The notes beneath the pieces were generated by a model, which was given only the letters and a program-made list of their open reading frames with translations, was not told where the DNA came from and ran no database searches. The translations under genes were made by a program, and so were the position numbers. A stretch of 57,958 bases of DNA from CAYFKJ01 sp964528595 (GTDB lineage: Bacteria; Pseudomonadota; Alphaproteobacteria; UBA2966): assembly GCA_964528595.1 (NCBI GenBank), contig CAZGTM010000023.1, positions 1 to 57,958 of the forward strand, in the 5' to 3' direction. Of the stretch, positions 1 through 7,409 are shown one piece after another (positions within the stretch are counted from its first letter, which is position 1; each line of letters begins with the position of its first letter).

Positions 1-2
1 CA

Positions 3-410
3 AACGAGGACTTAGTAAAAATCAAAAATAAATATTATTTTCTGTCTTACTCCAGTGACGCCGGCATAAATGCCAGCGTGATTAATAAGGACTTAATTTT
101 ATTCAAAGTGTTTATGTCCACTCATCGGCGTAATTTAATTTTGAATAGAACTCTTGGAAAATTAGGTTATTTCCCTAATGGTGATTTAGAGTTTCTCGAA
201 GATGCAGTGATAGTACGATGGCAAAAATCATATCTTAAAAACGTTGGCGGGGCGTTTTGGTATGATAGCAAAAGAGATTACAGCGGAAATCTTATAGAAT
301 TTTTAGATGTTCGTGATGGCAAGTGCATCGACAGAAAATATTTCTATGAGGAGATGGAAAAAAGATTGATTGCGTCTGGAAAAACCCAACTGTGTGTTTT
401 TGTAAAGTGA
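3..410 (+). CDS. Hypothetical protein, 5' end cut by window edge
   Basis: The reading frame is open from base 3, the first complete codon, to the TGA at 408-410, so the gene most likely begins outside the window; a GTG at 78 is the first internal start candidate. The visible ~135 residues are rich in Lys, Asn, Tyr and Phe (for example FLSYSSDAG near the left edge and GGAFWYDSKRDYSGN later). I recognise no family. The DNA is AT-rich, unlike the ~60% GC DNA that begins near 1075, and it shares this with the next gene. Function unknown; coding status is supported by the long open frame in AT-rich DNA where stops are frequent. Confidence 0.55.
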   Translation, partial: NEDLVKIKNKYYFLSYSSDAGINASVINKDLILFKVFMSTHRRNLILNRTLGKLGYFPNGDLEFLEDAVIVRWQKSYLKNVGGAFWYDSKRDYSGNLIEFLDVRDGKCIDRKYFYEEMEKRLIASGKTQLCVFVK

Positions 411-537
411 AAGTGCTTTGGTATTCAGGTAACGATCATAAAAATTTCCCCTGAATGTGTCCGCAAGAACTACAAAAGATGTTGGGTGAAACTCCACCAG
501 ACTCCCCAGCTCCCACATTTCCTGTCAAACTTTCCCT

Positions 538-1359
538 ATGAGACACATTCTTACATCTGTGTTCCTGGTGGTCCTTCTGTTTCCGTCACTCGCATTGGGG
601 GAGACGGTCAACGCAGAGGATTTGTTCTTAAAGGACGGTATTCACTATAAGAAGTTCACCAGTGTACCGTTCACTGGAAAGGTTCAGAGGTCATTTGAGG
701 GCGGAAACCTTCACACGTCATTCAAGAACGGGAAGTTAGACGGTCCTTGGGTTTTTTACTGGAAAAATGGGCAATTAAGGGAGAAAGGAACCTTCAAGGA
801 CGGGGAGAGGAAAGGTCCTTGGGTCACGTATCACAAAAACGGACAGTTAAAGTCCCAAAGTCACTACAAGAACGGTGAGAGAGACGGTCCTTGGGTCTCA
901 TACCATAAAAACGGACATATACGGTCCAAGGGCACCTACAAGGACTGGAAGAAAGAAGGACCTTGGATCGAGTCCGATGAAGACGGATATTTAGTAAAAA
1001 AAGGAACCTACAAGGACGGTAAGAAAGAAGGCTCTTGGGTCGGTTACTCGGACAATGGACATTTAAGAACCTCTCCGAACATTTGTCAGAAATGCACCAG
1101 GAGATCGCCAAGGTACAGGCGGGCAAGATCAAGGGCGAGAAACTGCCGAGCGCCGGCGAGGAACTCAACGCCATCGTTCAGTCGACCGAAGAGGCCACCA
1201 ACACTATCATGGAAGCGGCCGAGGAGATCATGGCCGGCGACATCAACGATCCGGCGGCCTTCAAGGCGATGGCCGATGACGCCTGCATGCGCATGTTCGA
1301 AGCCTGTTCATTTCAGGATATCACCGGCCAGCGCATCACCAAGGTCATCGGGACGCTGA
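538..1359 (+). CDS. YwqK/MORN-type repeat protein, 3' end replaced by out-of-frame DNA
   Basis: Residues 1-21 form a signal peptide (MRHILTSVFLVVLLFPSLALG). From about residue 60 to 178 there are five tandem ~23-residue repeats of the MORN_2 kind (pattern GPWVxYxxNGxLxxKGxYKDGxxxG), as in YwqK-like proteins, so this is an exported repeat protein of unknown partner. The repeats stop abruptly after NGHLR at ~1072. From there the frame reads an Arg/Pro-rich, unstructured tail that is the wrong frame of the cheZ-like gene. The true protein therefore probably ended elsewhere and only 538 to ~1072 is genuine coding sequence. No clear Shine-Dalgarno is seen before the ATG. DNA composition is AT-richer than everything downstream. 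Confidence 0.6.
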   Translation: MRHILTSVFLVVLLFPSLALGETVNAEDLFLKDGIHYKKFTSVPFTGKVQRSFEGGNLHTSFKNGKLDGPWVFYWKNGQLREKGTFKDGERKGPWVTYHKNGQLKSQSHYKNGERDGPWVSYHKNGHIRSKGTYKDWKKEGPWIESDEDGYLVKKGTYKDGKKEGSWVGYSDNGHLRTSPNICQKCTRRSPRYRRARSRARNCRAPARNSTPSFSRPKRPPTLSWKRPRRSWPATSTIRRPSRRWPMTPACACSKPVHFRISPASASPRSSGR

Positions 1360-1970
1360 CCTACATCGAGGAACGCATCGGTCAGTTCGTCACTATCGCG
1401 GGCGATGTCACGGCCGAGGACGACGAGGCCGGGCCGACCGGCGATGCGGCGTTGCTCCATGGCCCGCAGCTGGACGGAGAAGGTGTTAGCCAGGACGCGG
1501 TCGACGCCATGATGAGTGGCGACGACGCGCCGGTGGCCGCGGAGGCAGCGCCGATTGCGGAAGCCGCGCCAGAGCCCGAATCGGAACCGGCTCCAGCACC
1601 CGAACCGGCAGCGGAGGCAGCGCCGGCACCGGAAGCTGCCGCGGAGCCTGAACCTGCGCCGGCCCCCGAACCCGAACCAGCTCCCGAGCCTGAACCAGAA
1701 CCGGCTCCGGAACCCGAACCAGCGCCGGCGGCGGCTGAAGCAGCAGCGCCGGCGGCCGGGGAAGAGCAGAGCCAGGGCGATATCGATGCCCTGTTTGACG
1801 AGACTCCGGCTGCGGCACCCGAACCTGCACCCGAACCCGCACCTGAACCTGCTCCGGAACCCGCCCCCGCGCCGGCGGCCGAATCCGCGCCAGCGCCCGA
1901 ACCGGCGCCGGATAAGAAAGAAAACGGCGGCGAAGCCAGTCAGGCCGACATCGACGCCCTGTTCGATTAG
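1035..1970 (+). CDS. CheZ-like chemotaxis phosphatase, N-terminus missing
   Basis: The protein carries the CheZ signature FQDITGQRITKVI (codons ~1311-1350), matching the FQDLTGQ segment of CheZ that holds the catalytic Asp and Gln used to dephosphorylate CheY-P. The preceding helix (EEATNTIMEAAEEI) fits the CheZ four-helix bundle. A Pro/Glu/Ala-rich linker follows, carrying three FliM-like CheY-docking peptides: VSQDAVDAMM, QSQGDIDALFD and, at the very C-terminus, ASQADIDALFD. The 5' end is abnormal. Codons from 1035 (TTG) to ~1070 come from the adjacent repeat-protein DNA, so the native start and first helix are absent; ATG 1092 is the first Met but has no ribosome site. Next to a flagellin, consistent with motility. 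Likely non-native start; function may be lost. Confidence 0.7.
   Translation: MGRLLGQWTFKNLSEHLSEMHQEIAKVQAGKIKGEKLPSAGEELNAIVQSTEEATNTIMEAAEEIMAGDINDPAAFKAMADDACMRMFEACSFQDITGQRITKVIGTLTYIEERIGQFVTIAGDVTAEDDEAGPTGDAALLHGPQLDGEGVSQDAVDAMMSGDDAPVAAEAAPIAEAAPEPESEPAPAPEPAAEAAPAPEAAAEPEPAPAPEPEPAPEPEPEPAPEPEPAPAAAEAAAPAAGEEQSQGDIDALFDETPAAAPEPAPEPAPEPAPEPAPAPAAESAPAPEPAPDKKENGGEASQADIDALFD
1060..1085. other. Composition and reading-frame junction
   Basis: Left of this point lies AT-rich DNA coding MORN-type repeats in the frame of base 538. Right of it lies GC-rich DNA coding a CheZ-like protein in the frame of base 1035. The MORN gene loses its end and the cheZ-like gene loses its beginning at the same place. 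No transposon ends, target duplication or tRNA is visible, so this is either illegitimate recombination or a misjoined assembly. Confidence 0.65.
1555..1915 (+). repeat. Pro/Glu/Ala low-complexity coding repeat
   Basis: Degenerate tandem repeats of EPAPEPEP and AAPAPE type encode a flexible, acidic, proline-rich linker inside the CheZ-like protein. The repeat is at the protein level with drifting codons, so it is a linker and not a spacer-repeat array. Confidence 0.75.
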
Positions 1971-2138
1971 CTCCCTGGGAAACTCCGGCGGGGGGTAATA
2001 TTAAGCCGCTTTTCCGGCAATATTTTCCCAATGACCCTTGACCGGAACGAAAACCGGTCGACTGCAACACTTCTCCACGAAATAGATTTATTCTGAAAAA
2101 TCAATCGGTTAATCGAATGAAATTCGATTTGACCCTGT
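1971..2138. other. Gap between cheZ-like gene and flagellin promoter
   Basis: About 170 bases of AT-richer DNA with no convincing gene. A small hairpin can form around 2004-2029 (AATATT, GCCGCTTTTCCGGC, AATATT), which may end the cheZ transcript, but no T run follows it. Confidence 0.3.
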
Positions 2139-2155
2139 TTGGCATGTGAGTTGCT
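2139..2155 (+). promoter_or_regulatory. Sigma-54 (RpoN) promoter of flagellin
   Basis: The sequence TTGGCATGTGAGTTGCT matches the sigma-54 consensus TGGCAYR-N4-TTGCW. The GG at 2141-2142 and the GC at 2153-2154 are separated by exactly ten bases. It lies 70 bases before the flagellin start. Class III/IV flagellar genes of alphaproteobacteria such as Caulobacter are commonly RpoN-dependent and driven by FlbD-like activators. No activator site could be recognised with confidence. Confidence 0.8.
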
Positions 2156-2224
2156 CAGCTCTTGGCGAAGGCTGTCCGTTTGGGCGGCCGCTGACCTCTA
2201 ATTTCGTGGAGACGGGGTAACACC

Positions 2225-3043
2225 ATGGCTATGTCAATTAACACCAATGTTGGTGCGATGGCTGCGCTTAGAAATCTAAGCGTAACCAACAAAGGTCTGG
2301 AACAGACCCAACTTCACGTCACCACCGGCCTGAAGGTGAACGGTCCGAAGGACGACGCGTCGACCTATGCTATCGCCCAGCGCATGCGGGGTGATATCGC
2401 CGGTATGCAGGCGGTTAAGACCGCTCTGGCCGCCGGTGAATCCTCGGTCAACGTGGCCATCACGGCAGGTAAGGCCGCGGCCGATCTTCTCACCGAGATG
2501 AAAGCCAAAGTCGTGCAGGCCAACCAGGCCGGTCTCGACAATGACTCCAAGTCTGCGCTGCACAACGACTTTACGGCGTTGCGCGATCAGCTTGAGACCA
2601 TCGTCAAAACCGCCGAGTTCAACGGCAAGAACCTCCTCACCTCCTCGGCGACGGATCTCACGGTTCTCAGTACCGTGGACGGCAGCACGATCACGGTGAC
2701 CAAGCAGGTCCTCGACGCGACCACTTTGACAATCCAGACTTCCGACCTGTCGAGTTCGGCGGCCGCCGCAACTGCGTTGACGCAAATCGATACCGCGATC
2801 AACACGGTGACGACCGCCCTCGCGGCCCTCGGCTCATCGTCCAAACGCATCGAAGTCCAGACCGAGTTCACCACCCAGCTCGTCGACATCCTGAAAGAAG
2901 GCGTCGGCAACCTGGTGGATGCCGATCTGGCGGAAGAAAGCGCCAAACTGCAGTCCTTGCAGATCAAGCAGCAGCTGGGCGTGCAGGCGCTGTCGATCGC
3001 CAACTCCGGCCCGCAGAGCATCCTCGCCCTGTTCGGCGGCTAA
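2225..3043 (+). CDS. Flagellin
   Basis: The 272-residue protein has the two conserved flagellin ends. The N-terminal D0/D1 helix begins MSINTNVGAMAALRNLSVTN and continues through the GLKVNGPKDDASTYAIAQRMR region (residues ~32-55). The C-terminal D1/D0 helices include DADLAEESAKLQSLQIKQQLG (~233-253) and end in ILALFGG. It forms the extracellular filament after export by the flagellar type III apparatus. The variable D2/D3 part is almost absent (only ~70 residues, 140-205), giving a short flagellin typical of alphaproteobacteria. A GGGG at 2214-2217 serves ATG 2225; ATG 2231 is an alternative start. Driven by the sigma-54 promoter just upstream. Very confident family call. Confidence 0.95.
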   Translation: MAMSINTNVGAMAALRNLSVTNKGLEQTQLHVTTGLKVNGPKDDASTYAIAQRMRGDIAGMQAVKTALAAGESSVNVAITAGKAAADLLTEMKAKVVQANQAGLDNDSKSALHNDFTALRDQLETIVKTAEFNGKNLLTSSATDLTVLSTVDGSTITVTKQVLDATTLTIQTSDLSSSAAAATALTQIDTAINTVTTALAALGSSSKRIEVQTEFTTQLVDILKEGVGNLVDADLAEESAKLQSLQIKQQLGVQALSIANSGPQSILALFGG

Positions 3044-3062
3044 GGACGGCGGAAACACTCTT

Positions 3063-3100
3063 CCTTCGCCTAGTTATTTTCGCGCCGGCGAAAGGCTTTT
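3063..3100 (+). terminator. Possible flagellin terminator
   Basis: CCTTCGCC at 3063-3070 can pair with GGCGAAAGG near 3086-3095 (one bulge), and a nested TTCGC/GCGAA stem is also possible. CTTTT follows. The hairpin is imperfect and the T run is short, so this is a candidate only. Confidence 0.4.
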
Positions 3101-3302
3101 CCCAGCACGGGATTTGCCTTCGCCGGCCGCGCTGATTCCGAAATCGCTCCGACAATCCATCGAACTCCAGCATGCCTGACGCATCAAAAGGGCTGGCAAT
3201 ATTCGCCGCGATTGCGTTCACTTAAAGGCATCTGGTTTCGGGGCGGCTGCGACGTTCATTTCCTCCGCCCGACAGCGATACGGGTTGGGAGGCCTGGCCG
3301 TC

Positions 3303-3842
3303 ATGAGCCGAGAATCAATTCAAACCGGCGAGAACCGTTACCGCGAATCGTTCGGCCGCTATTTCGAGGAGTTCGACGTCGGCGCCGTTTACGAACATCG
3401 TCCCGGGCGCACGATCTCCGAGGCGGACAACACCTGGTTCACGCTGCTCACCATGAACCAGCATCCACTGCACTTCGACCATGAATATTGCCGTCATACC
3501 GAGTTCGGCAAACCGCTGGTCAACAGCGCCCTGACGCTGTCGATCGTCGCCGGCATGAGCGTTTCCGACGTCAGCCAGAAGGCCATCGCCAACCTGGGCT
3601 GGACGGATATCCGCATGCCGGCACCGGTGTTTCACGGCGACACGATCTACGCCGAATCCGAGGTGCTGGAAAAACGCCTGTCCAAGTCCCGGCCCACCCA
3701 GGGCATCGTCACCGTCGAGACGCGCGCCCACAAGCAGGACGGCACCGAGATCATGAGCTACAAGCGCTCGGTCCTGGTACCCAAAGTCGGACATGGCGTC
3801 GACGACAAGGTGGCGGCGGCGAAAAACCAGGGAGGCGGATGA
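3303..3842 (+). CDS. MaoC-type (hot-dog) enoyl-CoA hydratase
   Basis: A 179-residue single hot-dog MaoC-like hydratase that would add water to an enoyl-CoA. The family features are the early EADNTWF segment, the HPLHFDHEYCRHTEFGKPLVN helix (residues ~58-78) and the PVFHGDTIYAESEVLEKR strand pair (~110-128). The arrangement resembles itaconyl-/mesaconyl-CoA hydratases in C5 dicarboxylate and leucine catabolism. By eye, the hydratase-motif Asp is Asn (MNQHPLH), which may mark a subfamily. ATG 3303 is chosen because GGGAGG sits at 3287-3292. It overlaps the next gene by one base and heads a six-gene + strand operon. The substrate is not determinable. Confidence 0.85.
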   Translation: MSRESIQTGENRYRESFGRYFEEFDVGAVYEHRPGRTISEADNTWFTLLTMNQHPLHFDHEYCRHTEFGKPLVNSALTLSIVAGMSVSDVSQKAIANLGWTDIRMPAPVFHGDTIYAESEVLEKRLSKSRPTQGIVTVETRAHKQDGTEIMSYKRSVLVPKVGHGVDDKVAAAKNQGGG

Positions 3843-5023
3843 TGGCGGAAGAAATGCTGAACCGGGCCGGAGAAAGCTTCTCCGCCGAGGACGAACGCCT
3901 GATGCTCGACAACATCAGCCGCTGGCTCGAGCGCGAGGTCAAGGACAAGGTGATGGCGCTGGAGGCGGCCGACGAATACCCCCACGAAATGGTCGCCCAG
4001 ATGAAGGAGCTCGGCCTGTTCGGCGCCACGATTTCGAGGGAATACGGCGGGCTGGCCCTGCCGGCGTCGAGCTACGCCAAGATCGTGACGACCATCTCCG
4101 AGGTCTGGATGTCGCTGACCGGTATCTTCAACTCCCACCTCATCATGGCCGCCGCGGTGGAGCGTTTCGGCACCGAGGACCAGAAGCAGGAATTCCTGCC
4201 CAGGTTCGCCACCGGCGAAATCCGCGGTGGCCTGGCCCTGACCGAACCCAACTGCGGCACCGATTTGCAGGCCATCCGCACCGGCGCCGTGCGCCAGGGC
4301 GACAACTACACCATCAACGGCACCAAGACCTGGATCTCCAACGGCATCGAGGGCAGTTGTTTCGCGCTGCTGGTCAAGACCGATCCGAATGCCGAACCGC
4401 GCCATAAGGGCATGAGCTTGTTCCTGGCGGAAAAGGGGGACGGCTTCACGGTCAGCCGCAAGCTGAAGAAGATCGGCTACAAGGGCATCGATTCGGCCGA
4501 GCTCGTCTTCGACAACTTCCTGGTCTCCAAGGATCGCCTGATCGGCGGCGAGGAGGGTCACGGCTTTCAACACACCGCCGGCGGCTTGGAACTCGGGCGC
4601 ATCAATGTCGCCGCCCGCGGCGTCGGCCTGGCCAATGCCGCCCTGCGCGAGGCCACGGCCTACAGCCAGGTGCGCGAGACCATGGGCAAGCCGATCTGCC
4701 AGCACCAGGCCATCCAGCTCAAGCTCGGCGACATGGCGACGCGCTGCGAAGCCGCCAAGCTGCTCACCGAATCCGCCGCCCTGGCCTACGACAGGGGCGA
4801 ACGGGTCGATATGGAAGCCGGCATGGCCAAATTGTTCGCTTCCGAGGCGGCGCTGAAGAACGCCGAGGAATGCATGCGCATCTTCGGCGGTTACGGCTAT
4901 TCCACGGAATACCCGGTCGAGCGCCTCTACCGCGATGCCCCGCTGATGTGCATCGGCGAGGGTACCAACGAGATGCAGCGCATCATCATCGCCCGCCAGT
5001 TGATTGCCAGGAACCCGGTATGA
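3842..5023 (+). CDS. Acyl-CoA dehydrogenase
   Basis: A 393-residue flavoprotein of usual length, oxidising an acyl-CoA to a 2-enoyl-CoA with electrons passed to ETF. Visible are the N-terminal helical domain, the FAD/substrate loop GGLALTEPNCGTDLQ (residues ~122-136), the middle-domain strand YTINGTKTWISNG, and the C-terminal helices with RETMGKPICQHQAIQ, EECMRIFGGYGYSTEYPVER and the catalytic Glu373 in GEGTNE. ATG 3842 is preferred over ATG 3839 because GGAGG at 3831-3835 is better spaced. It overlaps the next start by four bases (ATGA), indicating translational coupling with the CoA-transferase. Confidence 0.93.
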   Translation: MAEEMLNRAGESFSAEDERLMLDNISRWLEREVKDKVMALEAADEYPHEMVAQMKELGLFGATISREYGGLALPASSYAKIVTTISEVWMSLTGIFNSHLIMAAAVERFGTEDQKQEFLPRFATGEIRGGLALTEPNCGTDLQAIRTGAVRQGDNYTINGTKTWISNGIEGSCFALLVKTDPNAEPRHKGMSLFLAEKGDGFTVSRKLKKIGYKGIDSAELVFDNFLVSKDRLIGGEEGHGFQHTAGGLELGRINVAARGVGLANAALREATAYSQVRETMGKPICQHQAIQLKLGDMATRCEAAKLLTESAALAYDRGERVDMEAGMAKLFASEAALKNAEECMRIFGGYGYSTEYPVERLYRDAPLMCIGEGTNEMQRIIIARQLIARNPV

Positions 5024-6207
5024 CCGCCCCGCTGGCCGGTCTCAAGTTGATTGCGGTCGAGCGTTTCGGCGCCGGCCCCTACGGCTCGGGACATTTCGCC
5101 GACATGGGCGCCGACGTCATCAAGATCGAACATGCCACCGGCGGCTTCGACACCGCCCGGTCGGTCGGGCCGTATTTCCTGGGTGAGGACGATTCCCAGT
5201 ACTTCCAGGCCTTCAACCGCAACAAACGGTCGCTCTCGCTCGACCTCAAGCACGACAAAGGCCGTGAGGTATTGGGCCGCCTGGTGGCCGGCGCCGACGG
5301 CGTGCTCGACAACCTGCGGGGCGACCAGCCGGAGAAGCTGGGCATCACATACGACGATCTCAGGGTTCACAACGAAAAGATCGTCTGCGCCCACATCTCC
5401 GCCTATGGCCGCGAGGGCGAACGCAAGGGCTGGCCGGGCTACGATTACCTGATGCAGGCGGAAGCCGGCTTTCTCTCCCTCACCGGTGAACCGGACGGAC
5501 CGCCGACGCGCCTCGGCCTTTCCATGGTCGATTTCATGAGCGGCATGACGGCGGCGTTCGCCCTGTTGGCCGGCATCGTATCGGCGCGCGAAACAGGCGT
5601 GGGCCGCGACGTCGACGTCTCGCTTTACGACGTCGCCATGCACCAGCTGACCTACCCCGGTGTCTGGTATTTGAACGAGGGGCTTGTCACCGGCCGCATT
5701 CCACGATCGGGCCATCCCTACGCCGTCCCCTCGCAACTGTGCAAGACGGCCGACGGCTGGATTTTCGTCATGTGTCTGGCGCCCAAGTTCTGGGGTATCC
5801 TGTGCGAGAAGATGGAGTGGCCGGAGCTGGCCGGCGATGAGCGCTTCGCCGACCAGGCGGCGCGCCATCAAAACCGCGAGGAACTGACCGAGATCCTGGA
5901 TGAAATTCTTTCGGCGCGAACGACGAACGAATGGATCGAACGTTTCGCCGGCGCCCTGCCCTGCGGTCCGGTCTACGACATCGCCCAGGCGCTGGAGAAC
6001 CCGTATTTCACGGAGCGCGGCGGCGTGCGCACGGTAAATCATCCCGACAAGCCCGACCTCAAGATGATCGCCAATCCGATCCGCACTGGCGAACCGGTCC
6101 CCGACCGTCCCGGCCCCAAGCTCGGCGGCGACAGCGACGCCATCCTGGCCGAACTGGGCTATGACGAAGATGAGGTCGAAGCTTTGAAGGCCAGCGGCGC
6201 CGTATAG
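5020..6207 (+). CDS. CaiB/BaiF family (class III) CoA-transferase
   Basis: A 395-residue family III CoA-transferase, moving CoA between an acyl-CoA donor and a carboxylic acid without ping-pong release. It shows the N-terminal Rossmann-like GADVIKIEHATGG (residues ~30-42), the RNKRSLSLDLK strand and helix (67-77), and the nucleophile Asp171 in GLSMVDFMSG, equivalent to formyl-CoA transferase Asp169. The C-terminal CGPVYDIAQALENPYF region is the usual domain swap. Its start overlaps the acyl-CoA dehydrogenase stop, and a second homologue follows 12 bases later. Substrate unknown; short or branched dicarboxylates are plausible from the neighbouring MaoC and dehydrogenase genes. Confidence 0.93.
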   Translation: MTAPLAGLKLIAVERFGAGPYGSGHFADMGADVIKIEHATGGFDTARSVGPYFLGEDDSQYFQAFNRNKRSLSLDLKHDKGREVLGRLVAGADGVLDNLRGDQPEKLGITYDDLRVHNEKIVCAHISAYGREGERKGWPGYDYLMQAEAGFLSLTGEPDGPPTRLGLSMVDFMSGMTAAFALLAGIVSARETGVGRDVDVSLYDVAMHQLTYPGVWYLNEGLVTGRIPRSGHPYAVPSQLCKTADGWIFVMCLAPKFWGILCEKMEWPELAGDERFADQAARHQNREELTEILDEILSARTTNEWIERFAGALPCGPVYDIAQALENPYFTERGGVRTVNHPDKPDLKMIANPIRTGEPVPDRPGPKLGGDSDAILAELGYDEDEVEALKASGAV

Positions 6208-6219
6208 GGAGGCCAAACG

Positions 6220-7380
6220 ATGAAACTGGAAGGTATCCGCGTTCTGGATCTTTCGCTGTTCCTACCGGGACCCATGCTGACGCAGATGATGGCCGATCAC
6301 GGCGCCGAGGTGATCAAGGTCGAACCCTGGGGCAACGGCGAGCCGAACCGCGAAATCGATCTCAAGCGTGACGGCGTCTCGGTTTTTTTCGCCAACACCC
6401 ACCGTGGCAAGAAATCCATCGAGCTTAATCTCAAAACCGAACAGGGACGGGAAATACTCTACCGCTTGGCCGCGACCTGCGATGTCTTTGTCGAGGCCTT
6501 CCGCCCCGGCGTCGTCGACCGGCTGGAGGTGAATTACGACACGATCAAGCAACACGCCCCGGCCATCGTCTACATTTCCCTGTCGGCCTTCGGACAGACC
6601 GGTCCCTACGCCGGAAAACCGGCCCACGATCTGGCGACCGAAGCCCTGGCCGGAATCCTCAGCGTCAATCTCGGCCCGGACGGCGGCCCCGCCATGCCGG
6701 GTATCGCCAACGCCGATATCCTCAGTTCCATGATGGGGCTGTCGGCCGTGCTGATGGCGCTCTTGCGGCGGCAGGAAACCGGCAGGGGCGATTACATCGA
6801 CATGGCCATGATGGACAGCCTGGTTGCCGCCATCCCCAACAACATGGGCTCGGTCTTCGCCAACAAGCAGCCGCCCGAGGTCAAACACCAGCGGCCCTGG
6901 GGCGGCAACGCCATGTACGGCATCTATGCCACCAAGGACGACAAATGGGTCGTGCTTGGCGCGGCGGAACTTCATTTCGCCAGGAACGTGCTGGAGGCGC
7001 TGGGGCGGCCCGACCTTGTCGAGCTGTGCAAACCGCCGCCGGGTGCCAATCAGGATCCTGTGCGGGCGTTTCTCAAAGCAACTTTTCTCACCCGGACGCG
7101 CGACGAATGGGTTGCCTTTTTCGAGGGCATCGAATGCGCCTTCGCGCCCGTGCAAAACATGCGCGAGGCGGCGGACGACCCCCAGGTCCGTTTTCGTGAG
7201 ATGGTGGTCGAAGACGAGCGCGGCTGGGAGCACCTCGGCATGCCGATCAAGTTCCGGGACGAGCCCGGCGAGCTGAATTTCGACCTGCCGGAGCGCGGCC
7301 AGCATGCCGAGGAAATCGTCCGTGAGTTGGGCTACGGCGATGACGAGATTGCCTTGCTGAAACGGGACAACGTAATCTAA
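6220..7380 (+). CDS. CaiB/BaiF family (class III) CoA-transferase, second copy
   Basis: A 386-residue paralogue of the preceding gene with the same fold signatures: LPGPMLTQMMADHGAEVIKVEP (residues ~15-36), NTHRGKKSIELNLK (59-72) and the nucleophile Asp166 in GIANADILSS. It diverges widely from its neighbour, so it is not a recent tandem duplication. A strong GGGAGG lies seven bases before ATG 6220. Family III members of this sequence type include succinyl-CoA:acid CoA-transferases. Two adjacent but divergent transferases suggest either a heteromer or two activation steps in one pathway. Confidence 0.92.
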   Translation: MKLEGIRVLDLSLFLPGPMLTQMMADHGAEVIKVEPWGNGEPNREIDLKRDGVSVFFANTHRGKKSIELNLKTEQGREILYRLAATCDVFVEAFRPGVVDRLEVNYDTIKQHAPAIVYISLSAFGQTGPYAGKPAHDLATEALAGILSVNLGPDGGPAMPGIANADILSSMMGLSAVLMALLRRQETGRGDYIDMAMMDSLVAAIPNNMGSVFANKQPPEVKHQRPWGGNAMYGIYATKDDKWVVLGAAELHFARNVLEALGRPDLVELCKPPPGANQDPVRAFLKATFLTRTRDEWVAFFEGIECAFAPVQNMREAADDPQVRFREMVVEDERGWEHLGMPIKFRDEPGELNFDLPERGQHAEEIVRELGYGDDEIALLKRDNVI

Positions 7381-7409
7381 GGCCGTCCATCCAACGAGGA
7401 GACCATTCC

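Noticed and set aside
1..1070. Left segment as prophage or genomic island
   Set aside because: No integrase, phage gene, tRNA or attachment repeat is visible; only composition and a broken repeat gene, which an assembly error explains equally well.
1555..1915. Possible CRISPR-like or minisatellite array
   Set aside because: The repeat is a protein-level Pro/Glu/Ala linker with irregular units and no spacers.
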